NCBI RefSeq assembly: GCF_026210795.1
Contig: NC_089455.1
Coordinates: 1,860,001-1,924,000, forward strand
DNA: 64,000 nt
DNA from: Rhizophagus irregularis
Taxonomy: Eukaryota; Glomeromycota; Glomeromycetes; Glomerales; Glomeraceae
Direction: 5' to 3'
The notes under the pieces were generated by a model that was not told where the DNA came from, did no database searches, and saw nothing but the letters and a program-made list of their open reading frames with translations. The translations under genes and the position numbers were made by a program. Shown piece after piece: positions 11,566 through 23,536 of this stretch (the stretch's first letter is position 1; each line of letters opens with the position of its first letter).

Positions 11566-12160
11566 ACATTTGAATTAGGAATTCTGTAGGAACAGTGCCA
11601 TTTTGACAAAATTTGCCAAATTGTAAGTCCTCTATTATCCCAAAATCGTAACACAATTTATCCATTTGTCAGAAAAATTCCAGGCAAATTTCGTGACAAA
11701 ATCTGTAAAAGTCATCCCAAGTCGAAAGAAATACTTGAACCTACAAAAAAAAAGAAGAAACTTTAGACGTTTCTTATAAAAAAAATATTTCGCAATATTA
11801 CATAACATTGCGAATCTTACCATTTTTGAATTAGAATTGAAATACTTTACGAAACCTACAAAAAATAAGAAACATTTAACATTTCTTACAAATTTTGTTT
11901 CGCAATGCAAAAATTGTAAAACTTACCAGAAAACTGAAGGGTGACGAAGGATGGTGAAAGGAAAAGAAAGTATGTTTTTTTTATAAAAAGTTTTTAAAAA
12001 TAAACTATAAAGTATTATAAAAGTTTTTTGTAAAGTTTATCAAAGTAAAAAAGAAAATTTGAAGATCTTTAAAGATTTTTGTGTGAAATATTTATAAAAT
12101 CTGCAATTTTGAAGATTATTTTTTATAAAAAAATCTTTGAAAAAATAAAAAATATGAACT
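11566..12160. other. AT-rich spacer, no gene recognised
   Basis: Short frames on both strands are A/T-biased and show no motif. Confidence 0.4.
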
Positions 12161-12202
12161 GTGCAATATTGCACAGATTTTTACTAAAAATTGTAAAAAA
12201 AA

Positions 12203-12263
12203 ATGCGGCAATCTGCAAAAATTGCAGATTGCCGCAGTTCTGTGTTCTAAAAAATTTACCGAT
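12203..12263. repeat. Hairpin plus diverged end of the F transposon family
   Basis: GCGGCAATCTGC and GCAGATTGCCGC (12203-12234) form a perfect 12-bp stem with a 7-base loop. It is followed by TCTAAAAAATTTACCGATG, which resembles the right terminus of the F family (CCCCAAAAAATTTCCCGATG). Probably the remnant of a diverged non-autonomous F element whose other end I could not find. Confidence 0.4.
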
Positions 12264-12471
12264 GAATAGGTATATATTTAATTGTTTCATAGCTAACCAA
12301 ATAATGCTGTGTTGTAGTTGTATTAATTATTTATTTAATTATAGAGCATTTACTGGAAGTTTATTCAAAAGAAACATAGATTATATTGATGAAGAATTTG
12401 TCTAAAAGATCTTAAGCCAACAGCTTGTAGCTGTTAATATTTCAGAATTAACAAAAAATGGAGGGTTTAAT

Positions 12472-12764
12472 AGGACCCCGGATATCTCCAAAACAGGTCA
12501 TAAGTCACACTTTCGGCAGATTATTTTTTCGAATAAAAAGAAAAAATGCATTTTTTGTAATATCCGGCATCAGTGGTCCCAATTTTGATGAACTTTTTTT
12601 TAAATTGTAGAGCTAAATGAGGGCTACAAAATAAAAAAAGTTCATTAAAATTGAATTACTGGATGCTGAGATATTTACAAAAAACGATTTTTTGAGTTTC
12701 AGCAAAAAGGGGTGTTTTTGGCCAAAAGTCCATTATGACCTTTATATTAGATATCCGGGGTCCT
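12472..12764 (-). mobile_element. Palindromic MITE family A, copy A2
   Basis: Same 16-bp TIR as A1, in the opposite orientation, flanked by the perfect 8-bp duplication GGTTTAAT (12464-12471 and 12765-12772). The host sequence is an AT-rich spacer without a recognised gene. Confidence 0.92.
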
Positions 12765-12772
12765 GGTTTAAT

Positions 12773-14532
12773 ATCTTGGTTGATTTCGTAAGAAAAACCT
12801 TTAAAGTTTTGTAAAATGGAAAAAATTTGTCTGCTATTAAAGAATTAAATAATATGACCAAAGAGTTGACGATACCTTTTAGAAGTGGAAGTATGATCAT
12901 TAATTCTTTATCAGTAAGTTATTTTATTTATGCTGATACTTCATATCCTTTAATCATAGTTATTAATAATAATATTAAATTATATATAGTTATAAATCTT
13001 AGCAAACGCTCTAATTTTTTTTATAAATTTATGCATTTTATAACAATATTACATTGAATAAATTTAGTAAATTTTACAAGTAAATGATAATATGAAACAT
13101 TATTATTCTAAATATCATACTATAATGTTGAGTGATAATAATATAAAATAAAATGGATATATGAAACTATAAAATGTTTGTCTAAGTTATAACATTTTCA
13201 AGTTTAAAAAGTAATTGTTATTTTGTTAAAAATGGAATGGTTATTATGTGACATTTCTTCTTTAGTGTATATGGCCTAAATATCTCTATATATTTGACGT
13301 TTTTGTACAGATCAAAAAGAATACATTTGCGTAATATTTGCGTAAAGTAAGAACTTTAAAGTTTAAGCCAATTCTGACTGGTAATTTACAAAATAACAAA
13401 CACATTTCTTTAAAAAAAATTCTGAATCAGAATACTTTTCCGGTTTCCATCTTTGATTCTGCAAAAAATTGAAAAGTTTAGTAGTTTGCAGATGATAATT
13501 TAAGAAATATCCACCTATAAAGAGAAATGTAGTGCATTACTAAACAATTATCAGGTTGATCAAGTTCGTGTAATACCAAATTTAATAAATTGTCTTATTA
13601 AATGATCGCGTATATTAAATGATCGCATATATTATAAGGCTATAAGGCCTATTAATTCCTAAAAAGTCAATTTAACCACTATTTTATTTAAAACTATTTA
13701 TTTTGTACATTTTTTTTTTTTAAAAAAAAACTTTCTTTCTGAAAAGCAGAGTCTGCCTCCTATACCGTTTGCTATCATGCATAGTGTGTTATAGGAAAAG
13801 GCGGACTTGATGACCACCTATACTTATTTATCTATACCGTTTACCGTCGTGCATAGTGTGTATAAGTAAAGAGTTTGATTGATTATATAGGTATAAGCTT
13901 ATGTTATATAGGCGTGATGGGAAATTTATATCGCAATTTTAATATTTATAGAATTAATCGTAACTATATAATTACTTTTTAAATTTTTGTTTAAATGGGT
14001 TTAAATGGGTTTCTTTTTGTCTAAAATTTACACATGAACATTTTCTTTATAAAATCAAAGCTAGATTTTTTATTACGAAATATTGAATACGACATATGTC
14101 GAGTGAATATATTTGCATACTGATCGTGAGACATTCAATAAACTCTTTTTCAAGATGATGCGAAACACGAAAAATTCACTAGTTATTAAAATTAGTATGT
14201 ATAACTGGTGGAAGCCATTATTATTAATAAAAAATGATACAAGCACGAACAAAAATGTATACATTCAAAATGTGACAGTAAAAATTTTGTCCATTTTTAT
14301 TTCATACACGGAAAAAATAATATACATTGTATCACATCTATTGCCATTATTACCATGCGGACAGATCCATAAACATATATAAGTGATAGCATGTTTGATA
14401 AAAAGCCTCATTATGGACGAAATGTTATTGTATAAAATAGTTTAGAGAAGGAATACTGACTCCTTTCTCGATATAAATTGCAAAGCTATATTTTTTCTTG
14501 GTGAATCCTCATTTCAAAGAAGTTTATCATTT
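12773..14532. other. AT-rich spacer with a repeated hairpin motif
   Basis: No gene is recognised. At about 13760-13880 the motif CTATACCGTTT(G/A)C...GCATAGTGTGT occurs twice; the first copy is enclosed by GTCTGCC...GGCGGAC complementary flanks. At about 13590-13650 there is a short direct repeat (ATTAAATGATCGC). Confidence 0.4.
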
Positions 14533-15185
14533 TCAAATTAAATATGATTGTTGCTGTCTTTTATCATAAGGAACAAATAAAGGATAGGCTTTATGTTCCT
14601 TACGGTATTTTTTTTCAATTATTTCAAAAATCATCTTTCCTTTCTCCTCTTCTTCTTTTCCTCCACTAAATTTTCCTTGCAGTTCTACTTCGCTAGAAGT
14701 CTTATTACCAAAGATTCTTTTTGTAAGTCAACTTTATGAATTTGTTGTTGATAATCAAAGGAGTCATTATACATTTCGGCTGAAGGTTGTGTTTCATTAT
14801 TACTAGCATCGTATTCTATATTTTCTTTGGTGATCTTGCTTTTATCACCATCTAGTACATCATGTATTTCAATCAAAAAATAAGCTAGGTCCTGTGGGCA
14901 TTGTTCGGCGGGAATATTGTATAAAATTGTTGCCTTACGAGTTGCTTGGTAGGAAAATTCGTATTTCTGTGAGAGAAAGTTATGCCGCATATGTTCAAAT
15001 GAATCAAAAAACATTCTTGAACTTTCACTGTCGCTCTTGATCCATTTACTAGTCCCATAGATTTGTGGGCGATTAATCATGCGATAAGGTATCCTTCAAG
15101 GGCTTCTAACGCTTTGGATAAAATTTCAAATGCTCTTTTGTTGCTCGTAAGCTAAAGTCTGTGCATGCGTTTGAATTGTCGACAT
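14533..15185 (-). pseudogene. Decayed gene of unknown function
   Basis: Coding-like sequence in at least four frame segments on the minus strand: an ATG start at 15185, a helical segment with KRAFEILSKALEALEGYL, a 131-residue middle part (15080-14685) and a C-terminal part with EVELQGKFSGGKEEEE ending at 14533. The segments join only if small frameshifts are assumed, and no GT...AG intron of reasonable size explains the breaks, so it is a pseudogene or contains sequence errors. The helical segment superficially resembles a MIT-type three-helix bundle, which is weak inference. Unlike its surroundings it does not look like a transposon gene, so it may be a relic of a host gene. Confidence 0.45.
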
Positions 15186-15761
15186 CTCGTCTGTTGTAAT
15201 GCAGTAAATTTAATAAGCAAAATTAGAAATTTAGTAAATTTGTAACAAGAAAATTCATAACTCACATGAAATAAACGATCGGTGAGCCAAGAAGGTAATT
15301 TATATACGTTTAAAAAAATTAAATAATTCTATCTTTGATCGATAACTGGTTAGTGTTAGCCGAATGACCGACATTTTCCGTTTATTAACCTATTATGGTT
15401 TAGTTAATAGTTTATTAGTCGAAAATCTAAGTAGATACTTTTTTTTGTCTTTGAAAGGTTTTATCTGTACTAAAAAGTATTCTTTGTTGATACTTTCGTA
15501 AGACAGGAAGAATGTCTTATCATGAAATCTTGTCTGTATTAAATAAGTATTCTTTGTTGATACTTACATATGAAAGGAAAGTATGTCTTATCATGATATT
15601 TTTTCAGATTAGATTGATAATTTGGGATAATATAATCAATTATTTTTCCTTCATTTGAAATTCTAGAAAATCTTTTCCACAAAACGAACTCCATCTCAAT
15701 AAATACACTAAGATTGTGCTAAATAAAAACTTACTTCGTTACGAAAAAAATTTTACTTACA

Positions 15762-16112
15762 ATGGGCCTTAGTTCAGATGAGGCATGGCTTTGTATGCCT
15801 TGCCCTGTGGCTTCAACAGGATGTTTGTCAAATTATCAAAGTGCTAGTTACTGGTATCATAGATACTGTGAAGGAAAATTAAAAATTGATACTTCCCTAG
15901 ATATTTTATGTGACGATTGCGGTACTGCAAAAGACTGGAAAGATTGGCGTTTTAAGTGCGGCAATGAAAACCACAAATTTTATGAATATCCCGCTGAGGA
16001 TTTAGACTTTATTCACGCTTTGGGTTCCGCTATGAGCCTTAAAGCTCATAGTCCAGAAAAAAGACGAGTAGTAATGAAGATTATTAACAAAATATCAGGT
16101 TCACAGTGCTAA
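15762..16112 (+). CDS. Small cysteine-rich protein, putative metal-binding
   Basis: An intact 116-residue frame with balanced amino-acid use, unlike the surrounding AT-driven frames. Cysteines are paired in C-x-x-C motifs at residues 11/14 and 50/53, with further cysteines at 21, 36, 66 and 116, and histidines at 34 and 71. The spacing would suit one or two structural zinc sites. Aromatic residues are frequent (SYWYHRYCEG; DWKDWRFKCG). There is no signal peptide or membrane segment. The family is not recognised. The start is the first ATG, preceded by an A-rich leader. This is one of only two undamaged genes in the window and the best candidate for a host gene. Confidence 0.65.
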   Translation: MGLSSDEAWLCMPCPVASTGCLSNYQSASYWYHRYCEGKLKIDTSLDILCDDCGTAKDWKDWRFKCGNENHKFYEYPAEDLDFIHALGSAMSLKAHSPEKRRVVMKIINKISGSQC

Positions 16113-16527
16113 GAGAACGTAAGTTAAATTTACCCTTATACGCTGGTATAAAAAAAATCTATTATTTTAACTTTTTTACCTAATTTAAGACGGACAAAAA
16201 TTCTAGTTTTGACTTCATTACTTTTTTTCTTTTAAATAAATTACAAATCGTAGTTGAAACACACGGTCTCGTAGTTGGGCAATGTTTTATATGTTGTACT
16301 TAAACATTTAACATAAGTGACCGACTCAGCAATTAACCTTTTGTAATAAAGAATAACGTAAAATCATTTATTAATTCAATGATGAAATACATTTCTTTTT
16401 TACAAATTGTGTTTTGTGTGGATGGGATCACGAAGAGATTTCAAATGCTCAACACGTGGTTGACGATTTTCTTCTTAACCATTTGTTCTATTGTGTACGT
16501 TCTTATGAAACGCAATTGAGTTATATA
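16113..16527. other. Spacer downstream of the cysteine-rich gene
   Basis: AT-rich sequence without a recognisable gene. It ends at the 8-bp target of MITE K2. Confidence 0.4.
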
Positions 16528-16832
16528 TAGAGGTTGGAACCGACCAAAAAAACCTTAACCGATTAATAATGATTAACCAAAGACCTAATCGATTAATAAT
16601 CGATTAATATTAAAACATTAAAAATTGTTTGTTTGGCCGCAAATTGCACAAATTGTTTTTGATCATACATTTAGTTATAGGAAAGTCTTATTTTAATTTT
16701 ATTATTCAAATTCGTCCAAGTTCGGAAAACACGTGACCAAAATTCACAGCTCTGGGCCGCATTAGATAATTTGACCAGAATTATGATTTGGATAATTAAT
16801 CGATTAACCGTCTTAATCGATTCCAAACTCTA
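16528..16832. mobile_element. hAT-like MITE K2
   Basis: Left end TAGAGGTTGGAACCG and right end (reverse complement TAGAGTTTGGAATCG) are flanked by the perfect 8-bp duplication GTTATATA (16520-16527 and 16833-16840). The subterminal regions are full of ATTAATCGATTAA words. The ends resemble those of element K1 at 55719-63522, so the two belong to one family. Confidence 0.88.
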
Positions 16833-16840
16833 GTTATATA

Positions 16841-17439
16841 AACACATTTTTTTTCTTGTAATTCATATTTACATTAAGGAATAAATTCAGTGAAACTAGG
16901 CAGATCCCGCACATGCTTCTATTAAAAACATGAAATAATCAAACTGATACATGCCCAATGTGATCACAATATCCGTTTCCATTTTAATATTATCTTTACT
17001 CGTTTTCGATTACTAAAAAAATATTATGTAGTAATCAAACACTATTTGTAAAAATACAGATTCTTTCTCATTACTAGTGTCCCAAAGAAATACCTTTGAA
17101 TATGAATTCTGATATTAATATACATGAATACATTGTGATAGATTGATCTAACGAAAAACTTTTAACATAGTCTCTCCCATATTCTGGAAATAAAATAAAT
17201 ATATTTAGGTTACACTAGAATTTTGAAGATGTATAATATAAGGAAATACAGAAATTCTTAATAGATACAGTTTATAAAAATTTTAAAAATTTTGAAAGGA
17301 GATTTGGAAAAGAAATGTCAAAAGAAAGTAACAATGAAAATCAAGATATTGAATGTGATAAAGATCAAAGTAATGAAAAAGATAATATTGGAAATATTAA
17401 AGATGATGAGATCAAAATGCTGACAGGAAATTAAGTGCA
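16841..17439. other. AT-rich spacer
   Basis: No gene is supported; a 39-codon Asn/Asp/Lys-rich frame at 17315-17434 is too short and biased to call. Confidence 0.4.
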
Positions 17440-18240
17440 TGTGAAACAGTGCATTGTTTTATGCTAGTATAGATCAGCGTAAAATCTCAAAATTTTTCTA
17501 TCTTCAGTTAAGAGATGTTCTCAAAGTGATACTGCAGCATAAATTGTAAAAAAATTTTTCCACTGGTCAGCTGTAAAGTTAGAAAAGCCTTCCCTGCAGT
17601 TGATTTTGCCAGGAATTTGACCCAAATTGACCAGAACTTGAAATCGATTTATTTGCTTTTGAACTTCATTGAGCATACTTGAAATTAAGATTTTCTGATT
17701 GTTCCAAATTCACTTCACAATCCATTTTGCAATGCCTAAAAATAGATAATGCATTGGATCAATGATGGTAAAATGAATTGAATTAAAATAAGGCAAGCGA
17801 AGTAGTTCTGATTATCTTACTTCAGTTTGTTTAACGAATCTCTTTCTTGATATATCTAACACTGGTAAAAAAATGGTCTATCCTACACATATCCTACACA
17901 TATCTTACATATATCGGGTACTCAAAATGTAGAAAATCATATACAAATAATACACATATCATATACATATCGGGTACTTATATATATAGTATATCTATCA
18001 GGTACCTGATATATGTATGATATATATATTAGTACCCGATATGTGTATGATATGTGTATTATTTGTGTATGATTTTCTACATTTTGAGTACCCAATATGT
18101 GTAAGATATGTGTAGGATAAATCATTTTTTTACCAGTGTAAATTATACCATTACCAGCCAAATGCATTTTGAAGATATTTGTTTAAATTCCTGGTAACAA
18201 ACCAATTCTCCATATCTCCTATTTTGGCAAAATTATACTA
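17440..18240 (-). pseudogene. CACTA/Plavaka-type transposase remnant P3, split by MITE B1
   Basis: On the minus strand the sequence reads, in order, a KRFVKQTEVR segment, SELLRLPYFNS, the family hallmark IDPMHYLFLGIAKWIVK, then GKINCREGFSNFTADQWK and TEDRKILRFYAD. It follows the transposase of element M (DPMHCLFLGIAKWIVK; NFTADQWR) block by block. Stops and small deletions interrupt the frame, and the N-terminal third and the C-terminus are gone. MITE B1 sits inside, upstream of the hallmark. Confidence 0.8.
17860..18138. mobile_element. Palindromic MITE family B, copy B1
   Basis: 279 bp beginning CACTGGTAAAAAAATG and ending in its reverse complement, flanked by a 3-bp duplication TAA. The whole element is one palindrome centred near a CAGGTACCTG core, with GGGTAC, TACACATATC and AATGTAGAAAATCAT blocks mirrored on both sides. 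CACTG ends and a 3-bp TSD are typical of CACTA (EnSpm) elements. The first seven bases equal those of element M. Confidence 0.9.
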
Positions 18241-18639
18241 ATGATTCTTGTAATTTGCTTTTTTCTAACATCAATGACAAGAAACTAATGCAGTAACATG
18301 ATCACAAATTTTTCTTATAGCAGGTATATCATATGATATCATTTATATCAATGCTGCACAAATTTTTTTTCTAACTGATGCTTGTATGTTTGATTTAGAA
18401 TAATTCCTTTCCAGAGTAATGTCAGTTAATTAATGAATAATACAAGGTAATAATTAATTTTTATAAGAACAGCTTTGGATTTTTCGAATTGAGTGTAATG
18501 AAATTATGCTGAACTATAACAATAAACTCATTAACAATATCGAAATGAATGTAAGAAAATTTTTTATTTGGTTATTTAATTGCAGACAATTTTAATATTA
18601 TCACCTAACTTTTCTAAATTTTTTTTTTCATATTACAGC

Positions 18640-19125
18640 GATCAATCTATTAATTTCTTTATAGACCATATTATCCTCTAACCCATCCAATAAATTTGAA
18701 ATAGAACATTTTTTAAATGAATTAAAAATAATTTGATCTGAAATAGCATTCCAAGATTGTTTGACCTATCCACATACTTTACTTATCCTTTCTTTTTTTA
18801 AGTTACCCCTTCAGTTACACTTGAATCACCTTTACACATCCATTCATATCATTCTTTTTGTAAATTATCTTTAAAAGATTTGTTTATTGATATGTCTAAT
18901 GGCGTAATGGTTGATATACACTAATCAATCCTGCAGAAATAACGGCTAATTGAAAATTGTGTTGTTTAAATTTAGCTTTAACACTTTCTTCCAAGTGACC
19001 ATGAAAAGAATCATACAACATCATACAGGTTCTTTTGACAAATTTTCAGACATCTGAATTTTAAATAAAAAATCAATGTAATTCTTTATTAAGTCTGAAG
19101 TCATCCAACCTTTATCTTAAAACAA
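18640..19125 (-). pseudogene. pogo/Tigger-type DDE transposase remnant
   Basis: Minus-strand segments read GWMTSDLIKNYIDF, then MLYDSFHGHLEESVKAKF (the second catalytic Asp and the D-x-F-x-x-H motif), then LAVISAGL, PLDISINKSFKDNLQK and WNAISDQIIFNSFKKC followed by a LLDGLED-like acidic end. Order and spacing match the C-terminal half of Tc1/pogo (DDE_1) transposases. Several stops and frameshifts make it dead. It could be a relic of the enzyme that moved the CAGTCAA-ended elements at 41705 and 27531, but that link is inference. Confidence 0.75.
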
Positions 19126-19149
19126 ACAAACAACAAGTAGTATGAAAAT

Positions 19150-19330
19150 GCCAGTTCTGGCTAAATCACCTAATTATATTTTCACCTACTTATATCCTAC
19201 TTATTTTATAACCTAAATCATTTATTTATATTTTCACCTACTTATATCACCATTTTTCACCTACTTATTTTCTTATATCACTTATTTCATCTACTTATTT
19301 TTCATCCTACTTATATTTTCACTTACTTAT
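19150..19330. repeat. Degenerate CACCTACTTATT repeats
   Basis: Eight or so imperfect copies of a 12-25-bp C/T-A word (CACCTACTTAT, TTTCATCCTACTTAT) directly upstream of the LINE remnant. Confidence 0.5.
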
Positions 19331-19334
19331 TCAT

Positions 19335-22300
19335 AAGGCTCTGGTCAAACTTTTTTATAATCGTCTTGCTCACTTATTAGCCTTCCATCATGTTCTCCAA
19401 GGTGGTAATTTTGCAGGTCTACCTGGAGGTTTTTACCATGATCCTATTATTACTCTGGAATCCATTATTCATGATTAGTAGTTATTAAACAGCCCTTGTG
19501 GATCTTTTCTCAAGACATTTCAAAGGCATTTGATTCTGTAGACCTTACTATGCTGTGCTTTGCCCTTCAACATTTATGTCTGCCACACAATGCTATTCAA
19601 TTTTTACTCTCATTATTTTTGTCACGTTCTAATCATGTCATCACTGCACATGGCCTTACTTCGCCATACAGAGTAAGAATAGGCATAGATCAAGGCGAAG
19701 TTATTTCCCCACTTTTATGGGTTATTTATTTAGACCCTTTGCTCACAGTTCTTAAAAATGAGAAAAAGGATCCTTATCAATTAATTTCTCCAATAGTTCT
19801 CCATATTTCATCATCGGATTTTTGCTCTCCTGATGTTTTAGATATTAATAATTTAGTATTTATGGATGACTCTACTTTGATCTCCTCTTCTAAGGAAGAA
19901 ATGGAATATATGCTGTCTATTACTGAAGAATTTTATTGCTTGAATAATACTTCAGCTAACCACAATAAATATGTCTTAGCCACCAATGCAGTTGATACCT
20001 CTTAAGACTTATCTCCTGTAGCTTTTAATTTGTTAACCTCGTCACTCAACACTACCCCTAACATTACAGTTTCTCTTATCCCCATGTTTTCATCTTTCCG
20101 TTTTTTGGATGTTTGGTTTAATATTAATGGCTCTAGGAATTTTATCCAGCAACAACTTAAATGAAAATGTAATTCATTCTCTGCTACTCTTCACCCTGTG
20201 AAATTAACTGTTCAACAAGTAGTATATCTTTATAATACTGTATTAATCCCCAAATTGGATTATCAAATGCAAGTTACGCATTTATCTGAGGCTAAATGTT
20301 CTACTATCACTTCTTCAGTTCATACTTTAGTTAAACACAAGGCTAAATTAACATGCTCTATTCCTAATGTGGTGTTATATTTATCACAAGCTTTGAATTT
20401 AATTAATTTATTTTCATTTTAACAACAGAGTCATTTTACTAATTTATTTTTATTAGCAAATTCTTCTTCCTCTTTTATGAAATCCCTTTTTAATTATAGG
20501 TTGCGGTTTATTCAATTTTATTGTTTAATTCCTATTTCCCTTTTGATAGTTTTGGATTGGGCTTGTTGGTCTTCTCTTAGTATTTTCAAACAAGATTATA
20601 TTGCCAATACTTTAGTTTCGCCGATCTCAACTCCCTTTCGTCTATTACGTGCTAACTTGTTCCCTGTGCCTGACTTAACTTACCCTAATGGTCATACTCC
20701 CATTTATTAATGCCTTTCTTTAGATGTGTTTAAGGCTAATTTGGCATGACTTCGAAAATGTGGTTTTTTTTATTTATCGCAGCTTTTGACACCTCAGGGT
20801 ACACATTTACTTTTTTGGTCTATTATCTATGCTAACTCTATTCAAAAACGTGGTAATACCCTAAAGATGTTAGCCGTAATTGATTGGTCGATGCCGTAAT
20901 ATTACAGCATACAGCATTACAGTTATGACACTTTTCGTAATACTGTAATTAGGCCGTAATGCTGTAATTGGGTCGTAATGCTGTAATTAGGTCACAATGC
21001 TATAATTAGGCTGTAATGTCGTAATTTTTAATGGCATAAAAATTTAAAATAAAAGTAATGAATTATAAAAGTAAATTACAATAGTTTATATGTCGTGTAA
21101 TTTTAATTTTTAGGGGTACATAAGACGCGTCGCATTTTTTTTTGTATTTTGTATACGCGTTCGTGTAAAGAAAAAAATTATATAATGAATCAAAATCCCT
21201 AGGGGTGGGTGGTCGGGGTGGAAGGTAGGAAATATTAAGTTTTTTTCAAAAAATTTATATTAAATTAGCATAATATCTTTAATAATTAGATGATTTTATG
21301 CATAATTTACATATAAACTTTTTTACAAAAAAAAAAAATTATTATTATTATTATTTTTGATATTATTTACCCCTTAAAATTGAAATTACATGGTCACATA
21401 TTTCCTAAAATCCGAAATCCGAAATCCGAAATCCGAAATATAATTCCGGCCGAAATTAACGTAATTTCACTTAAACATGTAATTTCAGCCGAAAATCATA
21501 ATTCAGCCAAAACGGGAATGCAGATCTTTCCTTTTTTGGCGATAGCCGTTCCACAAAAATTGATTTTAGCGGGAACGACACTGGAATTTTGTGTAACAAC
21601 ACTTTCCTTTTTAGGATATTTGTTAATTTCTGCTAAAATTGTGCATAATTCTGGCCGAAATTACATACGTAATTTCGGAATTACGGCATTACGGATTAGT
21701 TACGGCATTAAGACCTAATTACAGTATTACGACCTAATTATGGCATTACAACCTAATTACAGCATTACAACTTTTGCTTTTTAATGTAGATAGGTTGCAA
21801 CCTATTACATACGACACTGTGTCTTAATATTACAGTTACGGCTAACATCTTTATAATACCCGTATTCCCAATTGGTATAACAATCTTTCTGCTAATATTA
21901 CTATCCCGGATAAGTTTGGTCTATTGCAAGATCGATTTATGACTGAACAACGACCTTTGAGCCAGATTGTAAAAGAACTAGCTCCTTGTACTCCTCCTCC
22001 TAGTTATAAGAAAAACTGGATTGTCACATTAAATAACGATGGCCTCCCTATATTCGGCAAACAGATACAAATCCAATCCAAGCATTCCACTTGTACCATT
22101 GTACATTGGACCTCAAAATGCTCATCCCGTCTGAGCGATTTAATTACTTTACAACCTTGTTCTGGCTGTAACTTGAATATAAATAAATCTTCTTATTCGA
22201 AGAAATTAGTTGCTACTAGCTCTGTGGCTTGCTCCTATTCAGTTTCTCTTCTTCGGTCATGAATTTTGCCTATGAAGAAATCTTACACATCCCGCTTGTT

Positions 22301-23215
22301 TACTATGGGACATAGGCTGAAATTATGGATTATGTTACTTCAAATTATAATCTTTCTACTCGTTCAGCTAGCTGCTGATATTTTTCGTCCTTCCATTGGC
22401 ACTGTTGACATGACTTTACCTGCTTTACCTTTACTCACAGCTGGCGATATTGCTGCTTCATCATCGGTTGTGCTCTCTTTAGATTCACTTTATACCTTTT
22501 ACACTGATGGTTCTCTTATTAATTTAGGAACTAGTGATGTCTCTATGGGTTGGAGCTGGATTCAAATTGTTAAAGATTCTGGCTTCCTTAATTCCATTGC
22601 CACTTATAAATGGGGTATTATCCACGACTGGCCCTCTTCTTCTCGAGCAGAAGCTGCCGCCATTTATGCAGCCTTATCAGCTTTTCCTGCAAATTCTGTT
22701 ATTCATATTTATACCGATTTACAGACTTCTATCGAGGCTTTGAAACATTGTTCCTCATTCGATTATTCAAATTCTCGTCTTTATTATAAGACCACTAACT
22801 TTGAACTTTGGGCTATCATTTAAAAATTGATTGCTGACAAATCCCTTTTAGTCTTATCTTTCAAAGTTAAAGCTCACTCTAATTTTTATTGAAATGACTT
22901 TGCTGACTCTTTAGCCAATACAGCATACACATCTGAGGACGCTGTTCTAATTTCTCATCTCGACCTAGCCACAGTTCACGATTATATTCTGATCTACAAT
23001 GACGTGATCTGTGAATCTAATCCAAGACACTTGTTTAAACAATATCATCAAATGTTATATACGAAAGACCTTTTAGATCTTTCTCGTTTCTGTTTTATTT
23101 CTTTACTAACGGACTCATCTCAATATATGGTCAATTGGGACCTAAATATGCTAACTCTTTCACTAAGGAATACTGGTCAAATGATAAGGTATCGGGTTGT
23201 GGCATATTAGATAAA
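19335..23215 (+). pseudogene. Broken LINE: reverse transcriptase plus RNase H, split by element J
   Basis: The reading order is: RT fingers (LFYNRLAHLL, LQGGNFAGLPGG) near 19345-19440; a frameshift; RT palm with FSQDISKAFDSVD near 19500-19540; IDQGEVISPLLWVIYLDPLL; and the active-site FMDDS at 19859-19873, a variant of the Y/F-x-D-D box. Thumb and connection segments with several stops follow, then element J at 20862-21853. The frame resumes with IPNWYNNLSANITIPDKFG and a C-x-x-C pair, and an RNase H domain follows near 22490-22920 (YTDGS, SRAEAAAIYAAL, IYTDLQTS, VKAHS). RT followed by RNase H suggests an I-like or related non-LTR clade. At least five stops or frameshifts kill it. Its 3' end is cut off near the left end of element N. 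Confidence 0.85.
20862..21853. mobile_element. hAT-like element J inserted in the LINE
   Basis: Ends TAAAGATGTTAGCCGTAA and its reverse complement are flanked by the perfect 8-bp duplication TAATACCC (20854-20861 and 21854-21861). Removing the insert and one target copy rejoins the LINE frame (QKRGNT followed by RIPNWYN). The arms consist of GCTGTAATTAGGTCGTAAT-type repeats on the left and their complements on the right. The middle has an AATCCGAAATCCG microsatellite and no gene. Confidence 0.92.
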
Positions 23216-23453
23216 ATCGAAAAAATATCATAATCCGATATACCACTGGCAGATTATTTTAAAAATCGAACACATATCAGTAGCTGATAGACCAGTGATA
23301 TTCACATGATTATAAATGATTTTTTAAACTCATATCGACAAGTTATCAGAAAAATTATGATTCTTATCGGATATTCGATAAATTATTGATTTTTATATAA
23401 TAATAATATGATATTTATATTAATATTTTAATTTGAAGCGTTAAAATTTTAAA
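23216..23453. mobile_element. Probable left end of CACTA element N
   Basis: CACTGGCAGATTATT begins at 23244, just where the LINE stops, and a second CCAGTG lies at about 23310. The transposase of element N ends about 200 bp to the right. No matching right end or TSD was found, so the boundary is inferred. Confidence 0.4.
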
Positions 23454-23536
23454 TTACAAGTGAATTTTTCTATTAATAGGAATAACCGACAAATATTCTT
23501 TTGGGTTTTTTTTACTAATTTTTATGGTTCTACCAA

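Noticed and set aside
14073-14382. Overlapping frames on both strands
   Set aside because: Both are A/T-driven, overlap each other and have no recognisable motif.
17315-17434. 39-codon frame rich in Asn, Asp and Lys
   Set aside because: Too short and biased; no intron signals or homologous segment.
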